Assembly (NCBI GenBank): GCA_017654125.1
Contig: JAFNYX010000033.1
Span: 1 to 32,850, forward strand
Source of the DNA: Alistipes sp.
Lineage (GTDB): Bacteria; Bacteroidota; Bacteroidia; Bacteroidales; Rikenellaceae
Length of the DNA stretch: 32,850 nucleotides
Direction of reading: 5' to 3'
Shown in pieces: positions 8,493 to 17,196 of this stretch. Under the pieces are notes generated by a model. The model made no database searches. It had not been told where the DNA came from and was given only the letters and a program-made list of their open reading frames with translations. Positions within the stretch are counted from its first letter, which is position 1; the number at the start of each line of letters is the position of its first letter. A program made the translations under genes and the position numbers.

Positions 8493-10610
8493 TTACGAAA
8501 TCATCGAAAAATCAATCTCTTGCTCACCCGAATATCGCGCCTTCAACTCCTGCAACGGCCGATTCTCCGGTCGAGCAAGTGCGGCATCCTCGTCAAGCAG
8601 CGCACGTGCCGCCTCCTGCGCAAGTTGCAGTATCTGATTGTCGAGCGTCGGGTTGGCAATCTTCAAATCGAACGCCGCTCCACTCTGCATCGTGCCGTTA
8701 ATATCGCCCGCACCGCGCAATTTCAGGTCGAGTTCCGCCAATCGAAATCCGTCCGTCGTCTCGCACATAGCCTCCAAACGCTGGCGCGACTCCTTTGAGA
8801 GTTGTTCGCGCGACATCAACACGCAGTACGACTGCTCGCCACCTCGACCCACACGACCACGCAATTGGTGCAACTGCGAGAGGCCAAATCGCTCGGCCGA
8901 CTCAATGACCATAACCGTTGCATTCGGCACATCGACACCTACCTCGATAACCGACGTTGCAACCAATATATCCGCCTCACCCTCCTTGAATTGGCGCATC
9001 GACTCCTCCTTGTCGGCCGGCTTCATCTTACCGTGACACGCCGTCACGCGATAGTCGGGTAGCGGAAAGTCGCTCACGATGTTGGCAAAGCCCTCCTCCA
9101 AATTCTTGTAGTCTGCCTTCTCGGACTCCTTGATGAGCGGATAGACGATATAGACCTGACGACCAATACGAATCTGCTCGCGCAAAAATCCCCACAGACG
9201 CAGACGTGCCGAGTCGTTATAGTGAACCGTACGAATCGGACGACGGCCCGGTGGAAGTTCGTCAATGACCGAGACATCCAAATCACCATAGATGGTCATC
9301 GCCAGCGTGCGCGGAATTGGCGTGGCGGTCATCACAAGAATATGCGGCGGTTGTTGATTTTTGGTCCACAGACGCGAGCGTTGCTCCACACCGAAGCGGT
9401 GTTGCTCGTCGATGACCACAAAGCCAAGATTCGAGAAGCGCACCCGCTCCTCAATGAGTGCGTGTGTTCCTATGAGTATATCCACCTCACCCGCAGCCAA
9501 AGCCGCCAGCACCTCACGACGCTCCTTCGCACGCGACGTTCCGGTCAGCACCGCCACACGCAGCCCGATTCCCTCGGTCATGCGACTGATGGATGCAAAG
9601 TGTTGTCGAGCAAGGATTTCGGTCGGCGCCATCATACACGCCTGAAATCCGTTATCGACCGCAAGCAGCATCGCAAGCAACGCGACAACTGTCTTGCCGC
9701 TACCCACATCGCCCTGCAACAGACGATTCATCTGCGTACCCGAAATCGTGTCACGGCGAATCTCCTTCACGACACGTTTTTGTGCACCCGTCAGCGGGAA
9801 AGGCAACTTCTCGTTATAGAAGGTGTTGAACATCTCCCCCACCTTATTGAATAAAAATCCGTTTTGCGCGCCGACACGTGCCGAACGACGTGACTGTATG
9901 TTGAGCTGAATGCCGAATAATTCGTCGAATTTCAAGCGATACTGCGCCTGACGCAATCGCTCCTGCGATTGTGGAAAATGGATATTGAAGAGCGCCTCTT
10001 CGAGCGACACCAACCCATGCTGCACACGCAGACGTTCGGGCATGTAGTCGTGAATGTGGCCTTGTACCGCACCCCACAGGTTGCAGATAATGTTATACAA
10101 CCCTTTGGTGCCGAGAGCCGTCGAGAGCCGTTCGGTGGTCGAATATATGCCCTGCAAACCGCTATGTTCGCGACGCGAGAGCGCCTTCTCGACAAGCTCC
10201 ACCTCGGGGTGAACAATTGACAACTCGCCACGGAAGAACGACGGGCGACCAAAGATTATATACTCGCGCCCCAACTCGAATCGTTTCTCAACCCACTTTA
10301 TGCCCTGAAACCAAATGAGTTCCGCCGAGCCTGACCCATCGCTCACAAATATCGAAAAACGACGTTTACGCCCCTCGCCCGCCACACTTTTTCCGGTCAC
10401 TTTGGCGCGGAACTGAACATATGCCGAAGAGGTATTTTCGTTGATATCGCCGATACGGTATATGCGCGTGCGATCGATGTATCGAAACGGGAAGTGGTAT
10501 AGCATATCGCGCAACGTACGCACACCGAGTTCGCGTTCGAGCAACTTTGCCCGCACCTCGCCCACACCGGAGACATACTTTATATCGTTATCGAGCTGAT
10601 TTTTCATCAT
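8493..10610 (-). CDS. recG: ATP-dependent DNA helicase RecG
   Basis: RecG remodels stalled replication forks and branch-migrates Holliday junctions and R-loops. The 705-residue protein is close to the family length of about 690-700. The N-terminal helix-hairpin-helix/wedge region starts NQLDNDIKYVSGVGEVRAKL and continues into an OB fold. The helicase core shows Walker A GDVGSGKT (about residues 300-307), motif II DEQHRFG (about 398), motif III MTATPIPRTLAM, a motif V region ATSVIEVGVDVPNA and motif VI QLHQLRGRVGRGG (about 580). These are diagnostic for RecG. The ATG at 10610 is favoured because GGAG lies ten bases upstream; the adjacent ATG at 10607 is equivalent. A -7 box lies just upstream and the gene is divergent from fumarase. 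Confidence 0.97.
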   Translation of the reverse strand: MMKNQLDNDIKYVSGVGEVRAKLLERELGVRTLRDMLYHFPFRYIDRTRIYRIGDINENTSSAYVQFRAKVTGKSVAGEGRKRRFSIFVSDGSGSAELIWFQGIKWVEKRFELGREYIIFGRPSFFRGELSIVHPEVELVEKALSRREHSGLQGIYSTTERLSTALGTKGLYNIICNLWGAVQGHIHDYMPERLRVQHGLVSLEEALFNIHFPQSQERLRQAQYRLKFDELFGIQLNIQSRRSARVGAQNGFLFNKVGEMFNTFYNEKLPFPLTGAQKRVVKEIRRDTISGTQMNRLLQGDVGSGKTVVALLAMLLAVDNGFQACMMAPTEILARQHFASISRMTEGIGLRVAVLTGTSRAKERREVLAALAAGEVDILIGTHALIEERVRFSNLGFVVIDEQHRFGVEQRSRLWTKNQQPPHILVMTATPIPRTLAMTIYGDLDVSVIDELPPGRRPIRTVHYNDSARLRLWGFLREQIRIGRQVYIVYPLIKESEKADYKNLEEGFANIVSDFPLPDYRVTACHGKMKPADKEESMRQFKEGEADILVATSVIEVGVDVPNATVMVIESAERFGLSQLHQLRGRVGRGGEQSYCVLMSREQLSKESRQRLEAMCETTDGFRLAELDLKLRGAGDINGTMQSGAAFDLKIANPTLDNQILQLAQEAARALLDEDAALARPENRPLQELKARYSGEQEIDFSMIS

Positions 10611-10631
10611 AGCGCACACTCTCCAATATTG

Positions 10632-10639
10632 CAAAATTA
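10632..10639 (-). promoter_or_regulatory. Bacteroidetal -7 element of recG
   Basis: On the minus strand TAATTTTG lies 21 bases upstream of the recG ATG. The -33 position falls in an A/T run with no TTTG, so confidence is limited. Confidence 0.4.
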
Positions 10640-10751
10640 AGAATTAAAAATTAAAAAATAAAAAAATTCTACCATTGCGCCATCTTCACCAAATTTCGTA
10701 ACCTCCCCACCCACCTAAAACCATAATTTCTCATACTCGGAGCACAGCAAC

Positions 10752-10776
10752 AAGCCCCCTTTTTCAAAAGGGGCTT
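10752..10776. repeat. Palindromic dispersed repeat, copy 1
   Basis: AAGCCCC-C-TTTT and AAAAGGGGCTT form an 11-bp stem with one bulged C and an almost absent loop. Read on the minus strand, the block from CCCCAAAGCCCC onward resembles a second copy at 12611-12646, with similar CTCCGA sequence further along. It sits upstream of the fumarase promoter, so it is not acting as a terminator of that gene. Confidence 0.6.
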
Positions 10777-10817
10777 TGGGGATATGTGGAGGTGGAGAAA
10801 AATTAAAAATTACAAAT

Positions 10818-10848
10818 TTTGCGATTTCGCATAAATTTTGTATTTTTG
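10818..10848 (+). promoter_or_regulatory. Bacteroidetal promoter of fumarase
   Basis: TTTG (10818-10821), a 19-base spacer and TATTTTTG (10841-10848) match both consensus boxes. The transcript would start near 10855 with a leader of about 80 bases that is A-rich just before the start codon. Confidence 0.75.
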
Positions 10849-10933
10849 TTTTTTGATACACGCACATATGCACTATGTGCATAGCGGATGCAGCAGACAA
10901 TCAAACACAAAAACATATAAAAACAAAAAAATT

Positions 10934-12547
10934 ATGGCAGAATTTATCTATCAGGAGCCGCTCCCTATCGAGCGCGACAACACGGAGTATCGCCTGCTCA
11001 CGAAGGACTACGTTAAGGTGGTCGAGTGCGACGGTCGTAAAATTTTGAAGGTCGATCCGAAGGGTTTGGAGTTGCTCTCGAAGGCGGCTTACGAGGACGT
11101 TTCGTTCTACCTGCGTGCTTCGCACTTGCAGAAGTTGCGTAACATTCTCGACGATGCGGAGGCAACCGACAACGACAAGTTTGTGGCATACACGATGCTT
11201 ATGAACTCGGTGGTTGCGGCCGAGGGTGAACTTCCGACTTGTCAAGATACGGGTACGGCTATCTGCGTGGCTCACAAGGGCGAGGATGTATATACAGGTG
11301 TGGATGATGCGGAGTGCATCACTCGCGGTGTGTATGAGACCTACAAGGAGCGCAATCTTCGCTACTCGCAGGTGGTACCTATCACGATGACCGACGAGCA
11401 CAATACCGGCTCGAATCTTCCGGCACAGATTGACATCTATGGTGGTCATCCGGGTATGGAGTACGAGTTCCTCTTCATCACAAAGGGTGGTGGTTCGGCC
11501 AACAAGACATTCCTCTATCAGCAGACCAAAGCGTTGCTCAATGAGGAGTCGCTTACGAAGTTCTTCAAGGAACACATCAAGGATCTCGGTACGTCGGCTT
11601 GTCCGCCATACCACTTGGCTGTCTGCATCGGTGGTACGTCGGCAGAGATGTGTTTGGCAACCGTTAAGAAGGCATCGGCCGGCTATCTCGACGAGCTTCC
11701 TACGTCGGGTAACGATGGTGGTCGTTGTTTCCGCGACCTCGAATGGGAGGAGAAGGTGCTGAAAATCTGTCAGGAGATGGGCATCGGCGCACAGTTCGGT
11801 GGTAAGTACCTCGTACACGATGTTCGCGTTATCCGCGCACCGCGCCACGCCGCATCGTGTCCGGTTGCTATCGGCGTAAGTTGTTCGGCAGACCGTAACA
11901 TCAAGGCGAAGATTACGCCGGAGGGTATCTTCTTGGAACAGTTGGAGAAGAATCCGGCACGCTTCCTGCCTGCCGAGGCACCGGCAATGTCGCCGGCCGT
12001 GGATATCGACCTCGACGAGGGTATGGATAAGGTTCGCGAGATTTTGACCAAGTATCCGATTAAGACGCGCCTCAACTTGAAGGGCACGCTCATCGTGGCA
12101 CGCGACATCGCTCACGCTCGCATCAAGCAGATGCTCGACGAGGGTAAGCCGATGCCGGAGTACTTCAAGAACCATCCGGTTTACTATGCAGGTCCGGCAA
12201 AGACTCCGGCAGGTATGGCATCCGGTTCGTTCGGCCCGACGACGGCAGGTCGTATGGACCCATACGTTGACCTGTTCCAAAAGAATGGTGGTTCGATGGT
12301 GATGGTGGCAAAGGGTAACCGTTCGAAGCAGGTGACCGACGCTTGTGCGGCAAATGGTGGTTTCTACCTCGGCTCGATTGGTGGTCCTGCGGCAATCCTC
12401 GCAAAGAACTCAATCAAGAGCGTAGAGGTTGTCGATTTCCCTGAACTCGGCATGGAGGCCGTACGTAAGATTTACGTGGAGAACTTCCCAGCCTTCATCA
12501 TTGTGGATGATAAGGGTAATGACTTCTTCGCAGACTTCGCTCACTAA
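10934..12547 (+). CDS. Fumarate hydratase, class I (iron-sulfur)
   Basis: Class I fumarase interconverts fumarate and malate through a 4Fe-4S cluster. The 537-residue single chain has both the alpha-type N-terminal and beta-type C-terminal regions, the arrangement of FumA/FumB and of the eukaryotic-parasite enzymes. The likely cluster ligands are Cys103 (TCQDTGTA), Cys223 (SACPPYH) and Cys317 (GVSCSADRN); their spacing of 120 and 94 residues closely follows the known class I pattern. Other conserved stretches are [16 protein letters not shown] and the C-terminal [11 protein letters not shown]. In anaerobic Bacteroidales it would run in the reductive direction towards succinate. Strongly biased codons point to high expression. 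The ATG at 10934 follows an A-rich leader; a longer upstream frame is not protein-like. It is monocistronic, with palindromes downstream. Confidence 0.96.
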   Translation: MAEFIYQEPLPIERDNTEYRLLTKDYVKVVECDGRKILKVDPKGLELLSKAAYEDVSFYLRASHLQKLRNILDDAEATDNDKFVAYTMLMNSVVAAEGELPTCQDTGTAICVAHKGEDVYTGVDDAECITRGVYETYKERNLRYSQVVPITMTDEHNTGSNLPAQIDIYGGHPGMEYEFLFITKGGGSANKTFLYQQTKALLNEESLTKFFKEHIKDLGTSACPPYHLAVCIGGTSAEMCLATVKKASAGYLDELPTSGNDGGRCFRDLEWEEKVLKICQEMGIGAQFGGKYLVHDVRVIRAPRHAASCPVAIGVSCSADRNIKAKITPEGIFLEQLEKNPARFLPAEAPAMSPAVDIDLDEGMDKVREILTKYPIKTRLNLKGTLIVARDIAHARIKQMLDEGKPMPEYFKNHPVYYAGPAKTPAGMASGSFGPTTAGRMDPYVDLFQKNGGSMVMVAKGNRSKQVTDACAANGGFYLGSIGGPAAILAKNSIKSVEVVDFPELGMEAVRKIYVENFPAFIIVDDKGNDFFADFAH

Positions 12548-12593
12548 AATTTTGTGCGACGCACACAAATTTTAGTGAGCGTTGCTACGCAAC
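12541..12593 (+). terminator. Long inverted repeat over the fumarase stop codon plus a second small hairpin
   Basis: TCACTAAAATTTTGTGCG (12541-12558) and CACACAAATTTTAGTGA (12562-12578) are inverted copies with one bulge and a wobble. The stem therefore includes the TAA stop codon. Directly after it GTTGC-TAC-GCAAC (12581-12593) forms a second hairpin followed by TTTT. Together they probably end the fumarase message or protect its 3' end. Confidence 0.65.
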
Positions 12594-12612
12594 TTTTGTG
12601 TGTTACCTATCC

Positions 12613-12652
12613 CCCAAACCCCCTTTCTGTAAAGGGGGCTTTTGGGTTTTTT
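12613..12652 (+). terminator. Palindromic repeat copy 2, acting as a likely terminator
   Basis: CCCAAA-CCCCCTTT, a CTGT loop and AAAGGGGG-CT-TTTGGG form a strong stem of 8 plus 6 bp, followed by six T residues (12647-12652). The sequence resembles the copy at 10752-10776 in inverse orientation. It separates fumarase from batD. Confidence 0.6.
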
Positions 12653-12729
12653 GGTGTGGGTGATGTTCTCCGAAAAAAGTGTGGAGGTCGCCCGCAATAA
12701 AACATAGTTTTATATCGTTGTTTTTTCGT

Positions 12730-14592
12730 ATGAACAATCTTATAAAAACTCTCTTTGCCGTCATGCTGACGGCGGTTGCCGTTTTTGTGGCGCGAGCCGA
12801 CGAAAAGGTGACATTCGAATTGAACGCTCCGATGATAGTCACGGAGGGTGAAGCGTTTCGTGCCGAGTTTGCGCTCAATGCCAAACCCGACGACAAGTCA
12901 TTCGTACCACCGTCGTTCGACGGTTTCGACGTATTGGCCGGCCCCGCAACATCGCAGGGCTCGTCCATCTCGATTGTGAACGGTTCGATGACCAAGAGTA
13001 TCAACTACTCGATAACATACGTGCTCCTGCCACAACGCAGTGGAGAGTTGCGTATAGGCGAGGCAGAGGTTGCGGTCGATGGTGTAACCTATCGCACACG
13101 ACAGACGCCTATTGAGGTGCGTGCCGCGAGTGGGCAGGGTCAAGGCGCAGGAGCAACGTCGGGGCAGTCGCGCAACGAGTCGAACGAGTCGCTCGAAGTG
13201 CGTGCCGGCAATCAGATTGGCAAAGAGGATGTATTGTTGCGCCTCGCGCTGTCGCGCCGCACGGTGTATAAGGGCGAGCCTATTCGTGCCACGCTGAAAT
13301 TGTACAGCCGTGTGAATGTTGCCGGCTCGGAGGGTGCGAAGATGCCGGCATTCAACGGCTTCTGGTCACAACAACTCGATGTCGAGCAGGGCCCCTTCCG
13401 CGAAACCTTGAATGGCAAGGTCTATGAGGCGTACACCATTGCCGAGTATCTGCTCTATCCGCAGCAGAGCGGCCGATTGAGCATCGAGCCGTCGGAGTTG
13501 ACCGTATTCGTACAGGTTGTAGTGCAAAATTCGCGTAACTACGACCCATTCTTCGGAGGCGGTCGCGAGATATATAACGTCCGTCGCGCACTGCGTACAC
13601 CGGAGGTGACGGTCGATGTCAAGGAGTTCCCGGCAGGCGCACCGGCATCGTTTACGGGTGCGGTGGGACGCTACACGATGGAGGCCAAACTCTCGACCGA
13701 AAGCGTTTCGGCAAACTCGGCTGCCAATATCGACGTTCGCATTGCCGGCTCGGGCAACCTGAAATTTATGCAGGCACCGTCGCTCACACTGCCATCGTCG
13801 TTCGAGTTGTACGACACGAAGACCACCGAGCAGATTCACACCGGCGCAAACGGCTCGACGGGCTATCGCTCATTTGAGTACCCGTTCATTCCGCGCGCAG
13901 AGGGAGAATACACGCTTGCACCTATCGAATTTACATACTTCAATCCCGAATCGGCGCAATACGTCACGCTCCGCTCCGAGGAGTTTTCGATTTCGGTTAT
14001 GCCCGATACGAAAGCCGCAGGTGCGCCGTCCGGCACAATCGTCTCGACGGGTGTGCGCAAAGAGGATGTGCGTCTGCTGGGTAGCGATATCCGATTCATC
14101 AAACTCGGCCGACCGGCTCTCCGCCATAATGTGACACCACTCGTGCTCTCGCCACTCTATTGGGCGATAATGGCTGCTATGGTGCTCATTGCGGTTGTGG
14201 TATTCTACGCTTTGCGTAAACGAATGCGCGATAGTCGCAATACGGCACTCGTTCACGCACGTCGTGCAAATAAGGTTGCCGTACAGCGATTCCGCAAAGC
14301 GGCCGCATATATGAAGGAGCAAAATCGTCGCGCCTTCTACGAGGAGATGTTGCGCGCACTATGGGGCTACATCAGCGACCGATTCAATATTCCGGTGGCC
14401 GACCTCACCAAGGAGAGCATCCGCGAGGAGTTGAGCCGTCGCGGTGCGATCGAGCAGGCACACGAGATTACGGAGATTATCTCGATGTGCGAGGAGGCGC
14501 AATACTCGCCTGTGGCAACGACCACGATGGACGAGGTGTATGGCAAGGGTATCGACGTGGTATCGAAAATCGAGTCGATAGTCAAAAAATAG
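12730..14592 (+). CDS. batD: BatD-like protein (aerotolerance operon)
   Basis: The 620-residue protein has a signal peptide (MNNLIKTLFAVMLTAVAVFVARA), a large beta-rich periplasmic part and one transmembrane helix at about residues 476-494 (YWAIMAAMVLIAVVVFYAL), followed by a basic helical cytoplasmic tail. The early segment PSFDGFDVLAGPATSQGSSISI and SGELRIGEAEVAVDG are typical of BatD/oxygen-tolerance proteins. In Bacteroides the Bat proteins are linked to survival after oxygen exposure and are thought to form an envelope complex with MoxR ATPases. Here only batE follows, 14 bases later; batA, batB and batC are absent and fumarase lies upstream. I see only a weak promoter-like TATCGTTG at 12713-12720. 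Confidence 0.87.
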   Translation: MNNLIKTLFAVMLTAVAVFVARADEKVTFELNAPMIVTEGEAFRAEFALNAKPDDKSFVPPSFDGFDVLAGPATSQGSSISIVNGSMTKSINYSITYVLLPQRSGELRIGEAEVAVDGVTYRTRQTPIEVRAASGQGQGAGATSGQSRNESNESLEVRAGNQIGKEDVLLRLALSRRTVYKGEPIRATLKLYSRVNVAGSEGAKMPAFNGFWSQQLDVEQGPFRETLNGKVYEAYTIAEYLLYPQQSGRLSIEPSELTVFVQVVVQNSRNYDPFFGGGREIYNVRRALRTPEVTVDVKEFPAGAPASFTGAVGRYTMEAKLSTESVSANSAANIDVRIAGSGNLKFMQAPSLTLPSSFELYDTKTTEQIHTGANGSTGYRSFEYPFIPRAEGEYTLAPIEFTYFNPESAQYVTLRSEEFSISVMPDTKAAGAPSGTIVSTGVRKEDVRLLGSDIRFIKLGRPALRHNVTPLVLSPLYWAIMAAMVLIAVVVFYALRKRMRDSRNTALVHARRANKVAVQRFRKAAAYMKEQNRRAFYEEMLRALWGYISDRFNIPVADLTKESIREELSRRGAIEQAHEITEIISMCEEAQYSPVATTTMDEVYGKGIDVVSKIESIVKK

Positions 14593-14606
14593 AGAGAGGA
14601 GAGCAG

Positions 14607-15482
14607 ATGAAGAGTATGAAAAAAATAATATTTGGAATGGTTGTCGCACTGCTCACTGCGAGTGCGTGGGTGGCGTCGGCTCAAATTGACGATAAGAACA
14701 CTGTAACCCCACAAATCAACCTCACGCAGACGGATGAGTCGTCGGCCACTGCCGAGCCGGTCGTAGCCGAGCCGATACTATCCTCCTCGCCGGAGCAGTT
14801 GTGGGACGAAGCAAATCGCTACTATATCGATGGTCAGATGGCGAGCGCCGTGAAGTGCTACGAGCAAATTATCGCCGAGGGCTACACCTCGCCGAAGTTG
14901 TGGTACAACGCCGCCAATGCTCACTTTAAGATGGGCTCGCTCGGAAGAGCCATTCTCTACTATAACCGTGCATTGGAGGGTACGCACGCCTCGGAGGATG
15001 TGCTCTACAACCTCGCCATCGCTGAGGCACAGACCAAAGACCGCATCGCCGTCGTGCCGGAGTTTTTCCTTGTGCGCTGGATGCGTGCCGTGCGCGACGT
15101 GATGAGTTGTACGGCGTGGAGCGTGCTGTCGCTTGTGTTGTTCGGCGTGATGCTCGTGTTTTTGTTGTTGTTCCTGCTGCCGCAACGACTTGCTGTGCGT
15201 AAAACGGGTTTCTACGGAATGGTTGTGGCGATGCTGCTGTTCGTCTTGACGACGGCAATGGCCGTATCGGAGCGTAACGAGATGCTCACGCGTGATGGCG
15301 CAATCGTTATGTCGTCCGCCATATCGGTCAAAAGTTCGCCCGATCGCTCGGCAACCGATATCTTCGTGCTACACGAAGGTACGAAGGTGCGTATTACGGG
15401 TGAGATGGACGGATGGAGCGAGATAGTGATTGCCGACGGCAAGAAGGGCTGGACGGAGAGTCGCAACATCGAAAAGATATAA
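14607..15482 (+). CDS. batE: BatE-like TPR and SH3-domain membrane protein
   Basis: The 291-residue protein has a signal peptide (MKKIIFGMVVALLTASAWVASAQ), a TPR region at about residues 55-135 (LWDEANRYYIDGQMASAVKCYE and LWYNAANAHFKMGSLGRAILYY), two transmembrane helices at about 168-192 and 199-222, and a C-terminal bacterial SH3 domain (VKSSPDRSATDIFVLHEGTK...GWTESRNIEKI). This is the domain order of BatE. It starts 14 bases after batD behind a purine-rich AGAGAGGAGAG; the alternative ATG at 14616 would shorten the protein by three residues. It presumably works with BatD in the envelope. recR starts five bases after its stop, so all three genes are probably one message. Confidence 0.87.
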   Translation: MKSMKKIIFGMVVALLTASAWVASAQIDDKNTVTPQINLTQTDESSATAEPVVAEPILSSSPEQLWDEANRYYIDGQMASAVKCYEQIIAEGYTSPKLWYNAANAHFKMGSLGRAILYYNRALEGTHASEDVLYNLAIAEAQTKDRIAVVPEFFLVRWMRAVRDVMSCTAWSVLSLVLFGVMLVFLLLFLLPQRLAVRKTGFYGMVVAMLLFVLTTAMAVSERNEMLTRDGAIVMSSAISVKSSPDRSATDIFVLHEGTKVRITGEMDGWSEIVIADGKKGWTESRNIEKI

Positions 15483-15487
15483 CACGT

Positions 15488-16087
15488 ATGTCTAAACTAT
15501 TGGATAATGTCGTCGGCGAGTTGTCGCGCCTGCCCGGAGTGGGTCGGCGTACGGCACTGCGATTGGCGATGCACATATTGAAGATGGAGCGCGAGGATGT
15601 GGCGTCGATGACCGCCGCCATAGACGATTTTCGTGGCAAGATATGTCACTGCGCCAAGTGCGGCAACCTCTCGGATGAGGAGGTGTGCGAGATTTGCAGC
15701 GACCCGTCGCGCGACCGTTCGACGGTCTGCGTCGTCGAGCAGGTGGGCGACCTGCTCTCCATCGAGAAGACCCATCAATATCGCGGCGTGTATAACGTAT
15801 TGGGAGGTGTGATTTCGCCCATGCAGGGCATAGCACCATCAGACCTGCGCATCGATCTGCTCATCGACCGTATTGCGGCGGGTGACGTGCGCGAGGTGAT
15901 AATCGCCATCTCGGCATCGGTCGAGGGCGAAACGACGATGTTCTACCTGATGAACCGTCTGCGTGGTTTCTCGGGCTTGAAGATTACGACCATCGCCCGT
16001 GGTATCGGCTTCGGTGACGAGTTGGAGTACGTCGATGAACACACCATCACGCAAGCGATGATGAATCGCCGCGAGGTGGAGCGATAA
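15488..16087 (+). CDS. recR: Recombination protein RecR
   Basis: RecR is a ring-forming recombination mediator that, with RecO (and RecF), loads RecA on single-stranded DNA. The 199 residues match the family length. They contain the helix-hairpin-helix LSRLPGVGRRTALRLAMHIL near the N-terminus, the four-Cys zinc motif C-H-C-A-K-C-G-N...C-E-I-C (about residues 54-72) and a Toprim domain starting VCVVEQVGDLLSIE and including the Walker-like YNVLGGVISPMQG. The ATG at 15488 is five bases beyond the batE stop, which fixes the start. The link to batDE is probably only transcriptional. Confidence 0.97.
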   Translation: MSKLLDNVVGELSRLPGVGRRTALRLAMHILKMEREDVASMTAAIDDFRGKICHCAKCGNLSDEEVCEICSDPSRDRSTVCVVEQVGDLLSIEKTHQYRGVYNVLGGVISPMQGIAPSDLRIDLLIDRIAAGDVREVIIAISASVEGETTMFYLMNRLRGFSGLKITTIARGIGFGDELEYVDEHTITQAMMNRREVER

Positions 16088-16202
16088 CCTCCCCACTCGG
16101 CAAGCCCCCCCCGACGGAGCCACTATTGGAGTTGTATAACCCGACGGAGGATGTCTGACACGCGCAAAACAGACGATATATAATATATAAATGGTATAAA
16201 AT

Positions 16203-16625
16203 ATGAAGACAAAAATTTTGATTGCGCTCTTGTGCGCAGTATTGTCGGTCGGTTGCTGCTCGCAGTGCCGCCAGAAACAGAAGAACGCAAAACCGCTTAC
16301 GGGTACGACGTGGCATTTGGTACAGATGGGTGGTCAGGACTTGCAACTCGCCGACGACTCGTTTAACCTGATGCTCGGCGAAGATGGTTCGATTGCGGGT
16401 ATTGCTGCTTGCAACCGTCTGCTCGGCACCTATACGACAACGCCGAAGTACGGCATTTCGTTCGGCCAGGTGGGTACGACGATGATGCTCTGTCCGAAGA
16501 ACGATGTGCTCGAAGGCGAGTTTGTGCAGATGCTTGGTGGTATTACGCACTACGATATCGATTTCGATACGCTCATCTTGTTACAGGATGGTGCAATTAA
16601 GGCACTTTTGAAGGCACAGAACTAA
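16203..16625 (+). CDS. META-domain (HslJ-like) lipoprotein
   Basis: The 140-residue protein starts with a lipoprotein signal (MKTKILIALLCAVLSVGC, modified Cys at 18), then the META domain: PLTGTTWHLVQMGGQDL, LMLGEDGSIAGIAACNRLLGTYT and a final DIDFDTLILLQDGAIKALLKAQ. The G-x-x-G-C/A-C-N-R-x-x-G-x-Y/F core is the recognisable signature. Several additional Cys residues follow the lipidated one (CCSQC). META/HslJ proteins are small envelope proteins linked in E. coli to heat shock and novobiocin resistance; the role here is unknown. It lies 115 bases after recR and eight bases before the next gene. Confidence 0.85.
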   Translation: MKTKILIALLCAVLSVGCCSQCRQKQKNAKPLTGTTWHLVQMGGQDLQLADDSFNLMLGEDGSIAGIAACNRLLGTYTTTPKYGISFGQVGTTMMLCPKNDVLEGEFVQMLGGITHYDIDFDTLILLQDGAIKALLKAQN

Positions 16626-16633
16626 TAAGCAAT

Positions 16634-17122
16634 ATGAGAAAAGTCATAAATCCGTGGATTCACGAAGAGGGTTACCACTGCTTCGGCTGTGATCCGACAC
16701 ACGAGCACGGCTTGCGAATGGAGTTCTACGAGGATGGCGACGAGATTGTCAGCCGTTGGCGTCCGACGGGCGAACACCAGAGTTGGGTCGATAGGTTGCA
16801 CGGTGGCGTGCAGGCGGCACTGCTCGACGAGTTGTGCGGTTGGGTGATATTCCGCAAATTCCAAAGCGGTGGCGTCACTTCGCGTATGGACATCCGCTAC
16901 CGTAAGCCGGTCGTAATCTCCGAGGGCGACCTTATCCTGCGAGCATCGGTAGCACAGCAGCGTCGCAACGTAATTGACGTCGTGGGGCGCATCTATAACG
17001 CTGCGGGTGAACTCTGTACGGAGGCCACCTGCATATACTTCCTCTTTCCGAAGTCGGCTTCCGGGGAGCAGATGCCCACCTGCGAGTGTCACGTGGAAGA
17101 CGAGGAGGTGGAGTCGATTTAA
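16634..17122 (+). CDS. Hotdog-fold thioesterase, PaaI-like
   Basis: The 162-residue protein is a predicted acyl-CoA thioesterase of the 4HBT/PaaI type. It has the N-terminal CFGCDPTHEHGLRM block seen in many members, the HGGVQAALLDELCGW motif with His-Gly-Gly at 56-58 followed by the catalytic-type acidic residue at 65 or 66, and a central strand SRMDIRYRKPV. The C-terminal tail is acidic and has extra Cys and His residues (PTCECHVEDEEVESI). The substrate is unknown. It is eight bases from the META lipoprotein gene, so the two share a message, which ends at the strong hairpin just downstream. Confidence 0.87.
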   Translation: MRKVINPWIHEEGYHCFGCDPTHEHGLRMEFYEDGDEIVSRWRPTGEHQSWVDRLHGGVQAALLDELCGWVIFRKFQSGGVTSRMDIRYRKPVVISEGDLILRASVAQQRRNVIDVVGRIYNAAGELCTEATCIYFLFPKSASGEQMPTCECHVEDEEVESI

Positions 17123-17145
17123 CGACCATTTTTATATCTCTTCAA

Positions 17146-17175
17146 CAAAAAAAGCGACACTCTGTGTTGCTTTTT
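17146..17175 (+). terminator. Intrinsic terminator after the thioesterase gene
   Basis: AAAAAAAGCGACAC and GTGTTGCTTTTTT pair around a TCT loop, with one G-U wobble. The 3' arm ends in six T residues. It is a classic bidirectional-looking terminator 23 bases beyond the stop codon. Confidence 0.88.
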
Positions 17176-17196
17176 TCGTTATTATTTCATATCTTT
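17165..17196 (+). promoter_or_regulatory. Bacteroidetal promoter of the xer gene
   Basis: GTTG (17165-17168, one mismatch to TTTG), a 20-base spacer and TATCTTTG (17189-17196, full match) form the promoter. Its -33 box lies within the 3' arm of the preceding terminator. The leader is about 100 bases. Confidence 0.62.

Larger units (their letters stand above)
10611..10933. other. Divergent intergenic region between recG and fumarase genes
   Basis: This 323-base region holds no gene. From left to right it contains the recG -7 box, an A/T-rich tract of short AATTAAAAA copies (10640-10672), a palindromic repeat (10752-10776) and the fumarase promoter and leader. A short minus-strand open frame that crosses the promoter and the palindrome is not credible as a protein. 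Confidence 0.7.

Noticed and set aside
10715-10900. 61-residue minus-strand reading frame upstream of fumarase
   Set aside because: It crosses the fumarase promoter and the palindromic repeat and has no protein-like pattern; the K-A-P-F-E-K-G-G-L stretch comes from the repeat itself.
10901-12280. 459-codon minus-strand frame opposite fumarase
   Set aside because: It is a shadow of the strongly codon-biased fumarase gene; the composition is Arg/Leu/Thr-rich with no domain.
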